A stretch of 6,219 nt of DNA from Anaerotignum sp. (GTDB taxonomy: Bacteria > Bacillota > Clostridia > Lachnospirales > Anaerotignaceae), in assembly GCA_020024395.1 (NCBI GenBank), contig JAHHTV010000092.1, positions 1 through 6,219 of the forward strand, read 5' to 3'. The translations under genes were made by a program, and so were the position numbers. Of this stretch, positions 1 to 6,068 are shown piece after piece. Position 1 is the stretch's first letter, and each line of letters opens with the position of its first letter. The notes below the pieces were generated by a model. That model was not told where the DNA came from. It did no database searches and saw nothing but the letters and a program-made list of their open reading frames with translations.

Positions 1-436
1 TCACAATACCATATACCAAATTTACTATCTCTTTCAAAACCGCCTTATCTATATTTTCTTCTGTACGAAGCAATATTGGCATATGTATATTATTTTTGAA
101 CATTTTCAACAATGTAATATCTGTTTTTTTAATATCCAACTGTATCCCATCTGCACCACTATTTTTTACAATATCCATTGTTGCTTCATCCAGCTCACAA
201 GCTATCCATACCTGACAATCATATGCATGCAATTTTTCTACCAAATTTTGCACGCTTTCCAAATCAAAATTTTTTATATTTTCTATACCAACAACCACAG
301 CTCCAACGCCACCTTTTGCACGTTCTTCATAAAAAGCAGCCACTTGTTCCGAAATACTTGTTTCTCTTACAAGATTTGTTGGCATATCTGCCATAAACCA
401 TTGATTTTTCATATTTTCCAACAATATCTCCCCCAT
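1..436 (-). CDS. OYE-like flavin oxidoreductase barrel, degenerate; 3' end beyond the window
   Basis: This frame is open for 145 codons and runs off the left edge. Near its start it reads MKNQWFMADMPTNLV, then ISEQVAAFYEERAKGGVGAVVVG (residues 28-50). This resembles the first strands of the old-yellow-enzyme/2-enoate reductase TIM barrel, usually LKNRxxMAPM...YYExRAKGGVGLIIV. Residues 66-81 (VEKLHAYDCQVWIACE) match the next strand, usually VxxVHAYGAKIxxQL, but the family's following HAGR block is absent. The chain passes almost at once into NSGADGIQLDI (92-102) and MPILLR (119-124), which look like later strands. The usual 20 or so residues before LKNR are also missing. It is therefore probably a contracted OYE homologue, perhaps not catalytic, and any C-terminal domain is unseen. 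The start is uncertain: ATG 436 has only a purine-rich AAAGAAAAGA upstream, TTG 421 lies 6 bases after GGGGGAG, and ATG 412 is a third option. An in-frame TGA at 452-454 limits the start upstream. It begins 8 bases after the preceding gene, so the two are probably co-transcribed. Confidence 0.6.
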   Translation of the reverse strand, partial: MGEILLENMKNQWFMADMPTNLVRETSISEQVAAFYEERAKGGVGAVVVGIENIKNFDLESVQNLVEKLHAYDCQVWIACELDEATMDIVKNSGADGIQLDIKKTDITLLKMFKNNIHMPILLRTEENIDKAVLKEIVNLVYGIV

Positions 437-444
437 TCTTTTCT

Positions 445-954
445 TTATACATCATTACAAGCAATACAACCATACACCGAAAGCAATATTCCATGTTTTT
501 CGCACATTGGATACCCATTTTTCATTGGTTCTGTTATATCACATACATCATACCAATATTGTATATCTTTATAGTCTACATCTTCCCAAACAATTTTTTC
601 AATCATTTTTTGTAATACATCTATTTTTTCAAATAGCAACACTTTATTTGGTGTATAATCCAAAGTATCCCATCCCACACATTTTTTTATGCATTGCAAT
701 GTTTTACAAAAAAATTCTTTTTGTTCTTGCAAATATAATTTTTGCCAAGGCATCTCTGATACATCAAATCCCACAGTTCCCAATCCTACAACACTTTGGT
801 CTTTTTCCATCAACCACACAATCAAATCTTTTTCATACCATTGCTCTGCCAAATCAGAACCACACAATCCGATGGTTGTCAACAATACATCCATTACACC
901 ATTGCTACACATCATATGCATATTCTTTTTTTCATAACAAATCATATTTGCCAT
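445..954 (-). CDS. Hypothetical protein, 169 aa, with C-terminal CxxH...CxxC motif
   Basis: I do not recognise this protein. The start is well supported: GAGGGGG lies 5 bases before the ATG. The frame ends in TAA 8 bases before the possible ATG of the next gene. The chain has no signal peptide and no clear membrane segment. It is rich in Trp and Cys, with a central stretch around residues 43-70 (DLIVWLMEKDQSVVGLGT, then FDVSEMPW) that looks like beta strands. A helical Lys/Glu-rich part follows at about 74-120. The last 20 residues contain C151-x2-H154-x8-C163-x2-C166, a spacing that could bind one zinc ion as a small knuckle or ribbon. That reading is inference. The gene lies just downstream of the acrylate operon's terminator and is more AT-rich than the operon, so it is probably not part of the pathway. 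Its compact alpha/beta look would also fit small immunity-type or regulatory proteins, but nothing in the sequence decides this. Confidence 0.75.
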   Translation of the reverse strand: MANMICYEKKNMHMMCSNGVMDVLLTTIGLCGSDLAEQWYEKDLIVWLMEKDQSVVGLGTVGFDVSEMPWQKLYLQEQKEFFCKTLQCIKKCVGWDTLDYTPNKVLLFEKIDVLQKMIEKIVWEDVDYKDIQYWYDVCDITEPMKNGYPMCEKHGILLSVYGCIACNDV

Positions 955-959
955 ATAAA

Positions 960-966
960 CCCCCTC
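960..966 (-). promoter_or_regulatory. Ribosome binding site of the 169-aa hypothetical gene
   Basis: GAGGGGG on the minus strand lies 5 bases upstream of the ATG at 954. This fixes the start of an otherwise unrecognised gene. I found no convincing sigma-A promoter between this site and the pct stop codon. Confidence 0.7.
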
Positions 967-975
967 TTTTCATAA

Positions 976-1007
976 TACAAAACGGTATAGCCCAAGGACT
1001 ATACCGT
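976..1007 (-). terminator. Rho-independent terminator of the lcdCAB-pct operon
   Basis: ACGGTATAG (982-990) and CTATACCGT (999-1007) form a perfect 9-bp stem with an 8-base loop. Read on the minus strand, the stem is followed directly by TTTTGTATT, a short U-rich tract. On the plus strand no T-run follows, so it works for leftward transcription. It begins 48 bases after the pct stop codon and sits just before the ribosome binding site of the next gene. It therefore closes the acrylate operon, possibly with some read-through into the two genes beyond. Confidence 0.8.
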
Positions 1008-1055
1008 CTGTAAAAACCCAAAATGGGATTTTGTTCCATTATGCAAACGTAATGA

Positions 1056-2630
1056 TTATGCTTTCATTTCTTTCAGACCCATCAAACCTTCTGCAAACAA
1101 TTTTGCATCCATCAATTTGATTTCGCCATTTGCATCTTTGTCAATGATTGGTGTGAAATCCATCATATCCAGAATTTGTGTCTGCAAATCAATACCAGGA
1201 GCGATTTCAGACAAGTGCATACCGTCTTCTTTCAACAGGAATACACATCTTTCTGTAATATACATAACTTCTTGTTTATTTTGCAGTGCAATATCACCAT
1301 TAAATGTAATTTGTTCTACTGCTTTCAAGAATTTTTTCTGTTTACCTTCTTGTTCGATTACAACTTTGCCATCAATTACTTTCACTTTCAGACCACCTGC
1401 TGTGAAAGTACCACAGAAGAATACTTTGTGTGTATTTTGTGTAATATTGATAAAGCCGCCGCAACCAGCAATTCTAGGGCCAAATCTGGAAACGTTAATG
1501 TTACCTTTTTCGTCACACTCAGCCAGACCCAAGTAACACAAATCCAAACCGCCACCATCATAGAAATCGAACTGATAGCCTTGGTCTAACAATGCATCAG
1601 GGTTGTAAGCAGAACCGAAACGGATACCGCCAGCAGGTACACCACCAACAGCGCCACCTTCTACGGTCAATGTCATAAAGTCGCCAATGCCTTCTTCGTT
1701 TGCAACAGAAGCCACATATTCAGGTGCACCAACACCCAAGTTAACAGCAACGTCTTTTTCCAATTCCACAGCACCACGACGGCCGATGATTTTTTTCGCA
1801 GATAAAGGCAGTGGTTCAGGCGCTACTTCTGGTCTACGTTGTTCACCAGACAATGCAGGGTCATATTCGCAATCCAATGTTTGCTGATGGTCAGCAGGGT
1901 CAGCGACTACAACGTAGTCAACATAAATGCCAGGTACTTTTACCAGTCTAGGGTCTAATGTACCAGCTTTTACTACTTTTTCAACCTGTACTACAACAAT
2001 ACCACCACTATTTTTTACAGCTTGGCATACAGAAGTACCTTCCAAAGGAGAAACTTCTTTTTCAAAAGAGATATTACCACTTTCATCAGCATAAGTACCT
2101 CTAATCATTGCAATATTCAGAGGGAATGCAGGGTAGAACAAATAATCCTGACCTTTGATATTCACCAATTCAATAATATCTTCTTTTGTAATATCATTGA
2201 CTTTACCGCCACCATTTCTAGGGTCGATAAATGTACCCAAACCAACTTTTGTAAATGTGCCTGGTTTATGTGCTGCAATATCTCTAAACAAATGACACAA
2301 TGCACCTTGAGAAACATTGTATGCTTCCATTTTATTTTCCAAAGCCATTTTTGCCAGTGCAGGAACAGTTGCCCAGTGACCAGCAATATATCTTTTCAAC
2401 ATACCTTCGTGTGCAAAGTGTTCTGCACCACGACCGTCTTTGTTCCCTTGAGAACCGCAGTATACATATGTCAGATTTTTAGGTTCGCCTGTTTCCAAAA
2501 ATCTTTTTTCCACTGCTTTGTTCAATGCTTCAGGGATAGCACTTGCAACGAAACCGCTTGTTGTGATAGTATCGCCATTTTTAACCAATTTTGCTGCTTC
2601 ATCAGCAGTGATAATTTTAACTTGTCTCAT
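1056..2630 (-). CDS. pct: Propionate (lactate) CoA-transferase
   Basis: This class I CoA-transferase moves CoA from propionyl-CoA or acetyl-CoA to lactate, making lactoyl-CoA for the dehydratase and releasing propionate or acetate. It is a 524-aa cytoplasmic protein, the length of the A. propionicum enzyme, and matches it closely along the whole chain from memory (for example the ITADEAAKLVKNGD start and the VYCGSQGN and GHWATVPALAKMA segments). The two halves are the fused alpha and beta transferase domains. The catalytic glutamate that forms the glutamyl-CoA thioester is E324, in the segment LTVEGGAVGG (321-330), the number reported for the A. propionicum enzyme. Glycine-rich VGAPEYVASVA (300-310) lies just before it. 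AGGAGG stands 9 bases before the ATG. It is the last gene of the operon, separated from lcdB by a 106-base gap with a hairpin, so its level may be set separately. No frameshift or missing key residue is seen. Confidence 0.97.
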   Translation of the reverse strand: MRQVKIITADEAAKLVKNGDTITTSGFVASAIPEALNKAVEKRFLETGEPKNLTYVYCGSQGNKDGRGAEHFAHEGMLKRYIAGHWATVPALAKMALENKMEAYNVSQGALCHLFRDIAAHKPGTFTKVGLGTFIDPRNGGGKVNDITKEDIIELVNIKGQDYLFYPAFPLNIAMIRGTYADESGNISFEKEVSPLEGTSVCQAVKNSGGIVVVQVEKVVKAGTLDPRLVKVPGIYVDYVVVADPADHQQTLDCEYDPALSGEQRRPEVAPEPLPLSAKKIIGRRGAVELEKDVAVNLGVGAPEYVASVANEEGIGDFMTLTVEGGAVGGVPAGGIRFGSAYNPDALLDQGYQFDFYDGGGLDLCYLGLAECDEKGNINVSRFGPRIAGCGGFINITQNTHKVFFCGTFTAGGLKVKVIDGKVVIEQEGKQKKFLKAVEQITFNGDIALQNKQEVMYITERCVFLLKEDGMHLSEIAPGIDLQTQILDMMDFTPIIDKDANGEIKLMDAKLFAEGLMGLKEMKA

Positions 2631-2639
2631 CGTTAAAAT

Positions 2640-2645
2640 CCTCCT
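2640..2645 (-). promoter_or_regulatory. Ribosome binding site of pct
   Basis: Perfect AGGAGG, 9 bases upstream of the pct ATG at 2630. It lies beyond the intercistronic hairpin and is not part of its stem, so the hairpin as drawn leaves the site free. Confidence 0.85.
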
Positions 2646-2668
2646 AGCTAGCTCTTCTTCATTGTCAA

Positions 2669-2698
2669 GACACTGGAGCAGTCACCTACTCCAGTGCC
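2669..2698 (-). other. Stable intercistronic hairpin between lcdB and pct
   Basis: On the minus strand GGCACTGGAG (2698-2689) pairs with CTCCAGTGTC (2678-2669). This makes a 10-bp stem with one G-U pair and a 10-base loop. The eight inner pairs are perfect Watson-Crick. No U-run follows, so it does not look like an intrinsic terminator. It is 38 bases past the lcdB stop and 38 bases before the pct start codon. A role as an RNA-processing or 3'-end-stabilising structure that sets lcdAB and pct levels separately is inference. Confidence 0.65.
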
Positions 2699-2736
2699 AA
2701 ATATACTTATCTGAATTTTTTTGTGATTTGATGAAA

Positions 2737-3861
2737 TTACATCATTTCCACGAAGGATTGCAGTCTTGTTTTTACCTGTTCGAAAGATGTTACTTCTTGG
2801 TCAACTTCAATCATGAGGTTTTTAATTCCTCTTTCTTCAAATTCTCTGTACATGATAGGGTAATCCCATTCTTCAGGGTCACAGAATTTCATTTGTGCGA
2901 TGATAACCGCATCTGCACCTGCATGACGCATTTTATCCATCAGCATTCTGCCACGACCTTTTTTGGTATCTGTTGCAACGGAGCAACCATACATTTGCTG
3001 CCATGCTTTTGCCATTCTGTACAGAGGGCCACCTTCGCCATCCAATACATCCACACGGATTTGTCTGGATTCTTGTGCCAAATCGTCATCCACGATAGCC
3101 AATTTGAATTCGTTGAAGATGTCAAGCAATTCGTTAGGTTCCAACAAAATACCTGTAACAACAACTTTTTTGCCATCCCAAGGTTGAACAGGCATAGCTT
3201 TTACTTCTGCAATCAGTTCTTTTACCAATGCTGTATGTTTTTCTTTCAGCATAAACTGTCTTGCTTTGAATACTGCGTGACGGCTTACAGCATCAATTAC
3301 CTGAGGATATTCAGCTGCAACTTTTACAAATTCACGCATAACCTGTCTATTTTCGTTGTAGATAGCGATAGAGTTTTCCAAAGCTTGATTTGTAATTTTC
3401 ACTTCCAGATAATGTTCCAGTTGTGCTTTTACCAATTCATATTCTTTTACCAAGAATGTGTTAGCCGCTTCCAAACCTCTGTTTTGAGGATGTGTAAACA
3501 CGATTACAGGAGATGTGCCTTTCCATTTTTGGCTCAAGCATTTCAATGTATCACAAGGTACAGAGAACAGTACAGCTGCCAAATCATCATAAGCACCTTC
3601 GCACTGCAATTCCATCACTTGTTGCATAATGGAACAAGCGAATGGAGGCAAATATGTACGAGCCTGAGAAATTGTTTTGCCTTGTGCGCCCCAGATACCC
3701 ATAGGCAGGTAACCTGTTGCGTGTACCATTTCTTCTGGTGCATAGATAGGCATAATGCCGACTGCACCTTTCCCTGTTTCTGCTTTATAATCATCCATTG
3801 CTTTTTTGGGATTTGCTGCAATGTCTTTTAATTGGGATAAGATTGCTTCCACTTTACTCAT
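2737..3861 (-). CDS. lcdB: Lactoyl-CoA dehydratase, beta subunit
   Basis: This is one of the two [4Fe-4S] subunits of the 2-hydroxyacyl-CoA dehydratase that converts (R)-lactoyl-CoA to acryloyl-CoA by a ketyl-radical mechanism. It is a 374-aa soluble protein of the HgdB/HadC family. Segments such as GIMPIYAPEEMVHATGYLPMG (residues 35-55), VPCDTLKCLSQKW (101-113) and MKFCDPEEWDYP (324-335) are typical. Likely cluster ligands are C76, C103 and C327; C87, C108 and C293 are the other cysteines. I chose ATG 3861 because AAGGAGG stands 8 bases upstream and MSKVEAILSQ is the family start. A longer reading from 3885 would add eight residues, has no ribosome binding site of its own and would overlap lcdA. 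The start is 13 bases after the lcdA stop, and the binding site overlaps that stop, so the two subunits are probably translationally coupled. The acceptor subunit assignment follows the A. propionicum naming. Confidence 0.96.
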   Translation of the reverse strand: MSKVEAILSQLKDIAANPKKAMDDYKAETGKGAVGIMPIYAPEEMVHATGYLPMGIWGAQGKTISQARTYLPPFACSIMQQVMELQCEGAYDDLAAVLFSVPCDTLKCLSQKWKGTSPVIVFTHPQNRGLEAANTFLVKEYELVKAQLEHYLEVKITNQALENSIAIYNENRQVMREFVKVAAEYPQVIDAVSRHAVFKARQFMLKEKHTALVKELIAEVKAMPVQPWDGKKVVVTGILLEPNELLDIFNEFKLAIVDDDLAQESRQIRVDVLDGEGGPLYRMAKAWQQMYGCSVATDTKKGRGRMLMDKMRHAGADAVIIAQMKFCDPEEWDYPIMYREFEERGIKNLMIEVDQEVTSFEQVKTRLQSFVEMM

Positions 3862-3874
3862 CGTTTTCTCCTCC

Positions 3875-5137
3875 TTATTCTGCAACGTTTGCTTCCATCA
3901 TTTCAACCAGAGCCTGAACACGAGTATCATACTGTGCAGGAGAGAATACACGAGGGTCTGTCTGGTCACCGTCAAAGCTTACATAAGGCAAGCCGTTCTT
4001 TTCTTTGATTACTTCAGCTGTTTCTACGTTCAAGAAACTCATCAATTTACAGCTTCTGTTCAAGTGATAAATAACACCATCTACTTTACCATGTTCCATC
4101 AAGCCCATCAGCACTTCTGCTTTGTTGCTCAAGCAAGTATTGATGTATGTTCTTGTGTAAGCTTCAGCCATGGAATGCAAAGATTCATCATTTGCATCAT
4201 ATGTCAAGTCCCAGATACCAGGGTAAGCAGAGCCTGTCATAATTGTACCCATGTTTTTCAAAGATTTGAATGTGTGACCCAAATGAGGCCATACAGCAAT
4301 ACCTTCCCATTGTACACGTGTTTTTTCTGCACCTTTGAATGCATAGATACCAGCTTTCAAGTTTTCTTCCAATTCATCAGCAAATGCCTTGAATGTGATT
4401 TCAGAATAATCCAAAGAACGTGCTGCAACAATCAGAGCCATGTAGTTGAACAGGTCGAAACCATTCAAAGGAGAAGGTTTATATTTTGTGAAATCAGCAA
4501 TTCTGTTCCATTGATATACAGAACGCTGTGTTTGATTTTTTACTTCTTGGAATTTTTTCCAGTCAAAAGGTCTGCCACAAATTACTTCCAACTGAGAAAT
4601 TGCATTTCTGAATTCATCAGCAATGTATGCTTTTGCATATTCAGGAATAGGCATTGTGTGGTTGAAAGGCACGTCGATTACGATACAAGGAATATCCAAT
4701 TCAACAGCCAAGTTTTCATACCATTTCAACAATGTGTTACAAATGTTGTTACATGTAATAACCAAATCAGGCAGAGGAACGTCAGCAGCAGGAGAGTTCA
4801 CCAAAACTTCAGGTTTTACACCTGTCATAGCTGCTTCTTTCAAACATTCCATGTAACCCATGTTTACTCTACCGTAAGAACAGCAGTCAATGTTGTAGCC
4901 TTTTCTTTCTGCAACATCCAACATATCCAAAGCACCTTTTCTTGCACCAATACCTGCTGCATGTGTTTCAGGATATACCATTGCAATACCCATAGCTACA
5001 CAAAATTCTGGGGGAGCTACAGAAGCAGACCAACAAACCAAATCGCCTCTTTCTTTTGCTTCTCTAGCGTCTTGGTCGGCTTTGTTCTGATAGTAGCCTA
5101 ACAATTGTTTTGCTTTCATGCCCTGTGTCAAACTCAT
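3875..5137 (-). CDS. lcdA: Lactoyl-CoA dehydratase, alpha subunit
   Basis: This is the other subunit of the lactoyl-CoA dehydratase heterodimer and carries a [4Fe-4S] cluster that, in related enzymes, sits at the substrate site. It is 420 aa, cytoplasmic, of the HgdA/HadB family, and closely matches A. propionicum LcdA along its length from memory. Visible landmarks are VCWSASVAPPEFC (residues 34-46), YPETHAAGIGARKG (55-68), DCCSYGRVNMGY (84-95), TCNNIC (128-133), VPFNHTMP (156-163) and HLNRSCKLMS (358-367). Probable cluster ligands are C85 or C86, C129 and C363. S37 and E57 lie where related dehydratases have active-site polar residues. AAGAGGG stands 6 bases before the ATG. The gene starts 15 bases after the lcdC stop. 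Lactoyl-CoA rather than 2-hydroxyglutaryl- or 2-hydroxyisocaproyl-CoA is the likely substrate because of the close match and the pct gene in the same operon. Confidence 0.96.
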   Translation of the reverse strand: MSLTQGMKAKQLLGYYQNKADQDAREAKERGDLVCWSASVAPPEFCVAMGIAMVYPETHAAGIGARKGALDMLDVAERKGYNIDCCSYGRVNMGYMECLKEAAMTGVKPEVLVNSPAADVPLPDLVITCNNICNTLLKWYENLAVELDIPCIVIDVPFNHTMPIPEYAKAYIADEFRNAISQLEVICGRPFDWKKFQEVKNQTQRSVYQWNRIADFTKYKPSPLNGFDLFNYMALIVAARSLDYSEITFKAFADELEENLKAGIYAFKGAEKTRVQWEGIAVWPHLGHTFKSLKNMGTIMTGSAYPGIWDLTYDANDESLHSMAEAYTRTYINTCLSNKAEVLMGLMEHGKVDGVIYHLNRSCKLMSFLNVETAEVIKEKNGLPYVSFDGDQTDPRVFSPAQYDTRVQALVEMMEANVAE

Positions 5138-5152
5138 TCTAATCCCTCTTTC

Positions 5153-5932
5153 TTATTTTTTTTGAGCCGCTTCATATGCAAATATCGCTGCACCGAGCGC
5201 ACCTGTTGTTTGTGGATTTGGTGCCACAATAACGTCTGTTTTCAATACACTTGCCACTGCTCTTACCACACCAGCGTTTTGTGCAACGCCGCCAGTCATG
5301 ACAACGTCTTTTTCCAAACCACCTCTGTATGCAAGACCACAAGCTCTGCTGGCAACCGACATATGCACACCTTTTATGATGTTGTTTCTACTTTCACCGC
5401 TGGAAAGCTGTGAAATCACTTCAGACTCCGCAAATACGGTACAAGTGCTGCTAATTGGTGCGGTGTCTGTTGCTTGTTCATCTAACGTTGCCATTTCGTC
5501 CAGCGTTGTTTCCAGAACCCTAGACATAACTTCTAGGAAACGTCCTGTACCTGCCGCACATTTATCATTCATAAAAAACTGCTTGATACCACCTTTGTCA
5601 TCCAAACGAATTGCTTTTGCATCTTGTCCGCCGATATCAATGATGGTGCGTGCAGTTGGTACCAAATGGTAAATCCCTTTTGCATGGCAGCTGATTTCAC
5701 TGATTTGTTTGTCTGCACCTTCAAAAGCAAATCTGCCGTATCCAGTTGCAACCACATAATCCATATCTTCTCTTGTGAGTCCGCTGACTTGGTATGCCTG
5801 TTCCAATGCTCTTTGGGGACCTGTAGAACCTGTTCCCACCTGAACCACTTCTGCGGCAACAACGTCTTTTCCGTCTTTCAAAATTACCACTTTGGAAGAA
5901 GCGGAACCAACGTCAATACCCATTGTGTACAT
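5153..5932 (-). CDS. lcdC: Activator (ATP-dependent one-electron donor) of lactoyl-CoA dehydratase
   Basis: This is the extremely oxygen-sensitive activator of the dehydratase. A homodimer shares one [4Fe-4S] cluster and uses ATP hydrolysis to inject a low-potential electron, received from ferredoxin or flavodoxin, into LcdAB. It is 259 aa, an ASKHA-fold ATPase like HgdC and HadI. The phosphate-1 motif is GIDVGSASSK (residues 5-14), the second is DIGGQDAK (99-106) and the adenosine motif is MTGGVAQN (212-219). The cluster cysteines are C125 in NDKCAAGTGRF and C164 in SSTCTVFAESE, equivalent to Cys127 and Cys166 of Acidaminococcus HgdC. The helix-cluster-helix region lies between them. I chose ATG 5932 because AAGGAGG is 7 bases upstream and MYTMGIDVGS is the family start. 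A reading from 5977 would add 15 atypical residues without a binding site. It is the first gene of the operon, after a roughly 190-base leader. Confidence 0.96.
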   Translation of the reverse strand: MYTMGIDVGSASSKVVILKDGKDVVAAEVVQVGTGSTGPQRALEQAYQVSGLTREDMDYVVATGYGRFAFEGADKQISEISCHAKGIYHLVPTARTIIDIGGQDAKAIRLDDKGGIKQFFMNDKCAAGTGRFLEVMSRVLETTLDEMATLDEQATDTAPISSTCTVFAESEVISQLSSGESRNNIIKGVHMSVASRACGLAYRGGLEKDVVMTGGVAQNAGVVRAVASVLKTDVIVAPNPQTTGALGAAIFAYEAAQKK

Positions 5933-5939
5933 CTTTTGA

Positions 5940-5946
5940 CCTCCTT
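5940..5946 (-). promoter_or_regulatory. Ribosome binding site of lcdC
   Basis: AAGGAGG, 7 bases before ATG 5932, decides the lcdC start against the longer frame from 5977. Its upstream edge touches the stop codon of the 15-codon leader ORF (5948-5946) and the end of the 17-bp palindrome. Its access to ribosomes could therefore depend on both. Confidence 0.85.
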
Positions 5947-5962
5947 CAATCACTATGATTGA
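5946..5962. promoter_or_regulatory. 17-bp palindrome next to the lcdC ribosome binding site
   Basis: TCAATCA (5946-5952) and TGATTGA (5956-5962) are a perfect 7-bp inverted repeat around a 3-base centre. In the transcript it could form a tight hairpin ending at the lcdC Shine-Dalgarno sequence. In DNA it could be a protein-binding site. I cannot match it to a known operator. It lies well downstream of the best promoter, so a roadblock or RNA role is more natural than blocking of polymerase entry. Confidence 0.45.
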
Positions 5963-5993
5963 CCATGCGATAAACAAATAAACAATCTTTCAT
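5946..5993 (-). CDS. Possible 15-aa leader peptide ahead of lcdC
   Basis: ATG 5993 opens a 15-codon frame, MKDCLFVYRMVNHSD, ending at TGA 5948-5946. GGGGAGGG (6009-6002) lies 8 bases before the ATG, which is as good a Shine-Dalgarno sequence as those of the enzyme genes. The TGA joins directly onto the lcdC AAGGAGG, the arrangement expected for translational coupling. The peptide has no run of one amino acid, so it is not a classic amino-acid attenuator peptide. It has no recognisable homologue. It may be a regulatory ORF whose translation opens the adjacent hairpin, or a chance ORF. Confidence 0.45.
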   Translation of the reverse strand: MKDCLFVYRMVNHSD

Positions 5994-5994
5994 T

Positions 5995-6025
5995 TGTAAT
6001 ACCCTCCCCGTTTTTGGATATTACA
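5995..6025 (-). promoter_or_regulatory. Leader hairpin holding the Shine-Dalgarno of the leader ORF
   Basis: In the leftward transcript TGTAATATCC (6025-6016) pairs with GGGTATTACA (6004-5995), a 10-bp stem with one G-U pair. The 11-base loop (6015-6005) contains GGGGA. The GGGGAGGG sequence is thus split between loop and stem, and the stem ends one base before ATG 5993. It could control translation of the leader ORF. I do not recognise it as a known riboswitch class. Confidence 0.45.
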
Positions 6026-6056
6026 TTTTTGTATTGTATGTATAACAGTACAAAAA
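6026..6056. repeat. Dyad TTTTTGTA-N15-TACAAAAA
   Basis: The arms at 6026-6033 and 6049-6056 are perfect 8-bp inverted repeats around a 15-base centre that contains the possible second -10 element (6039-6044). An operator for a dimeric regulator placed over this promoter is one reading. In an AT-rich spacer such a repeat can also arise by chance. Confidence 0.35.
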
Positions 6057-6068
6057 ACCTATATGCAA
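6039..6068 (-). promoter_or_regulatory. Possible second sigma-A promoter (P2)
   Basis: On the minus strand TTGCAT (6068-6063), an 18-base spacer and TATACA (6044-6039) preceded by TGT form a plausible extended -10 promoter. Transcription would begin near 6032, just before the SD-containing hairpin, giving a leader of about 100 bases. It is weaker than the promoter upstream, but its -35 hexamer and its extended -10 motif match those of that promoter. Confidence 0.35.

Noticed and set aside
327..518. 63-codon minus-strand frame across the junction of the two left-hand genes
   Set aside because: It overlaps both better-supported frames in another phase and has no recognisable product.
83..1013. 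Plus-strand frames of 163 and 168 codons over the left part
   Set aside because: They have low-complexity Phe/Ile/Tyr/His-rich products opposite two minus-strand frames; the 169-aa frame has a good ribosome binding site and the OYE-like frame has recognisable similarity.
2663..2668. TTGACA on the minus strand just before pct, like a -35 element
   Set aside because: No -10-like hexamer occurs 16-18 bases downstream, where the pct SD lies instead.
2518..3831. 437-codon open frame on the plus strand opposite lcdB and the start of pct
   Set aside because: It is antisense to conserved, clearly recognised genes, its product has no recognisable domain, and it has no convincing start signal. It reflects codon bias of the real strand.
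3862..3885. N-terminal extension of lcdB from ATG 3885
   Set aside because: It overlaps the end of lcdA, encodes the lcdB SD as protein and lacks its own ribosome binding site.
3806..5101. 431-codon open frame on the plus strand opposite lcdA
   Set aside because: It mirrors lcdA, is rich in Cys, Phe and His as expected of a shadow frame, and has no independent support.
5933..5977. N-terminal extension of lcdC from ATG 5977
   Set aside because: The added 15 residues are absent from the family, there is no SD for that ATG, and a strong SD serves ATG 5932.
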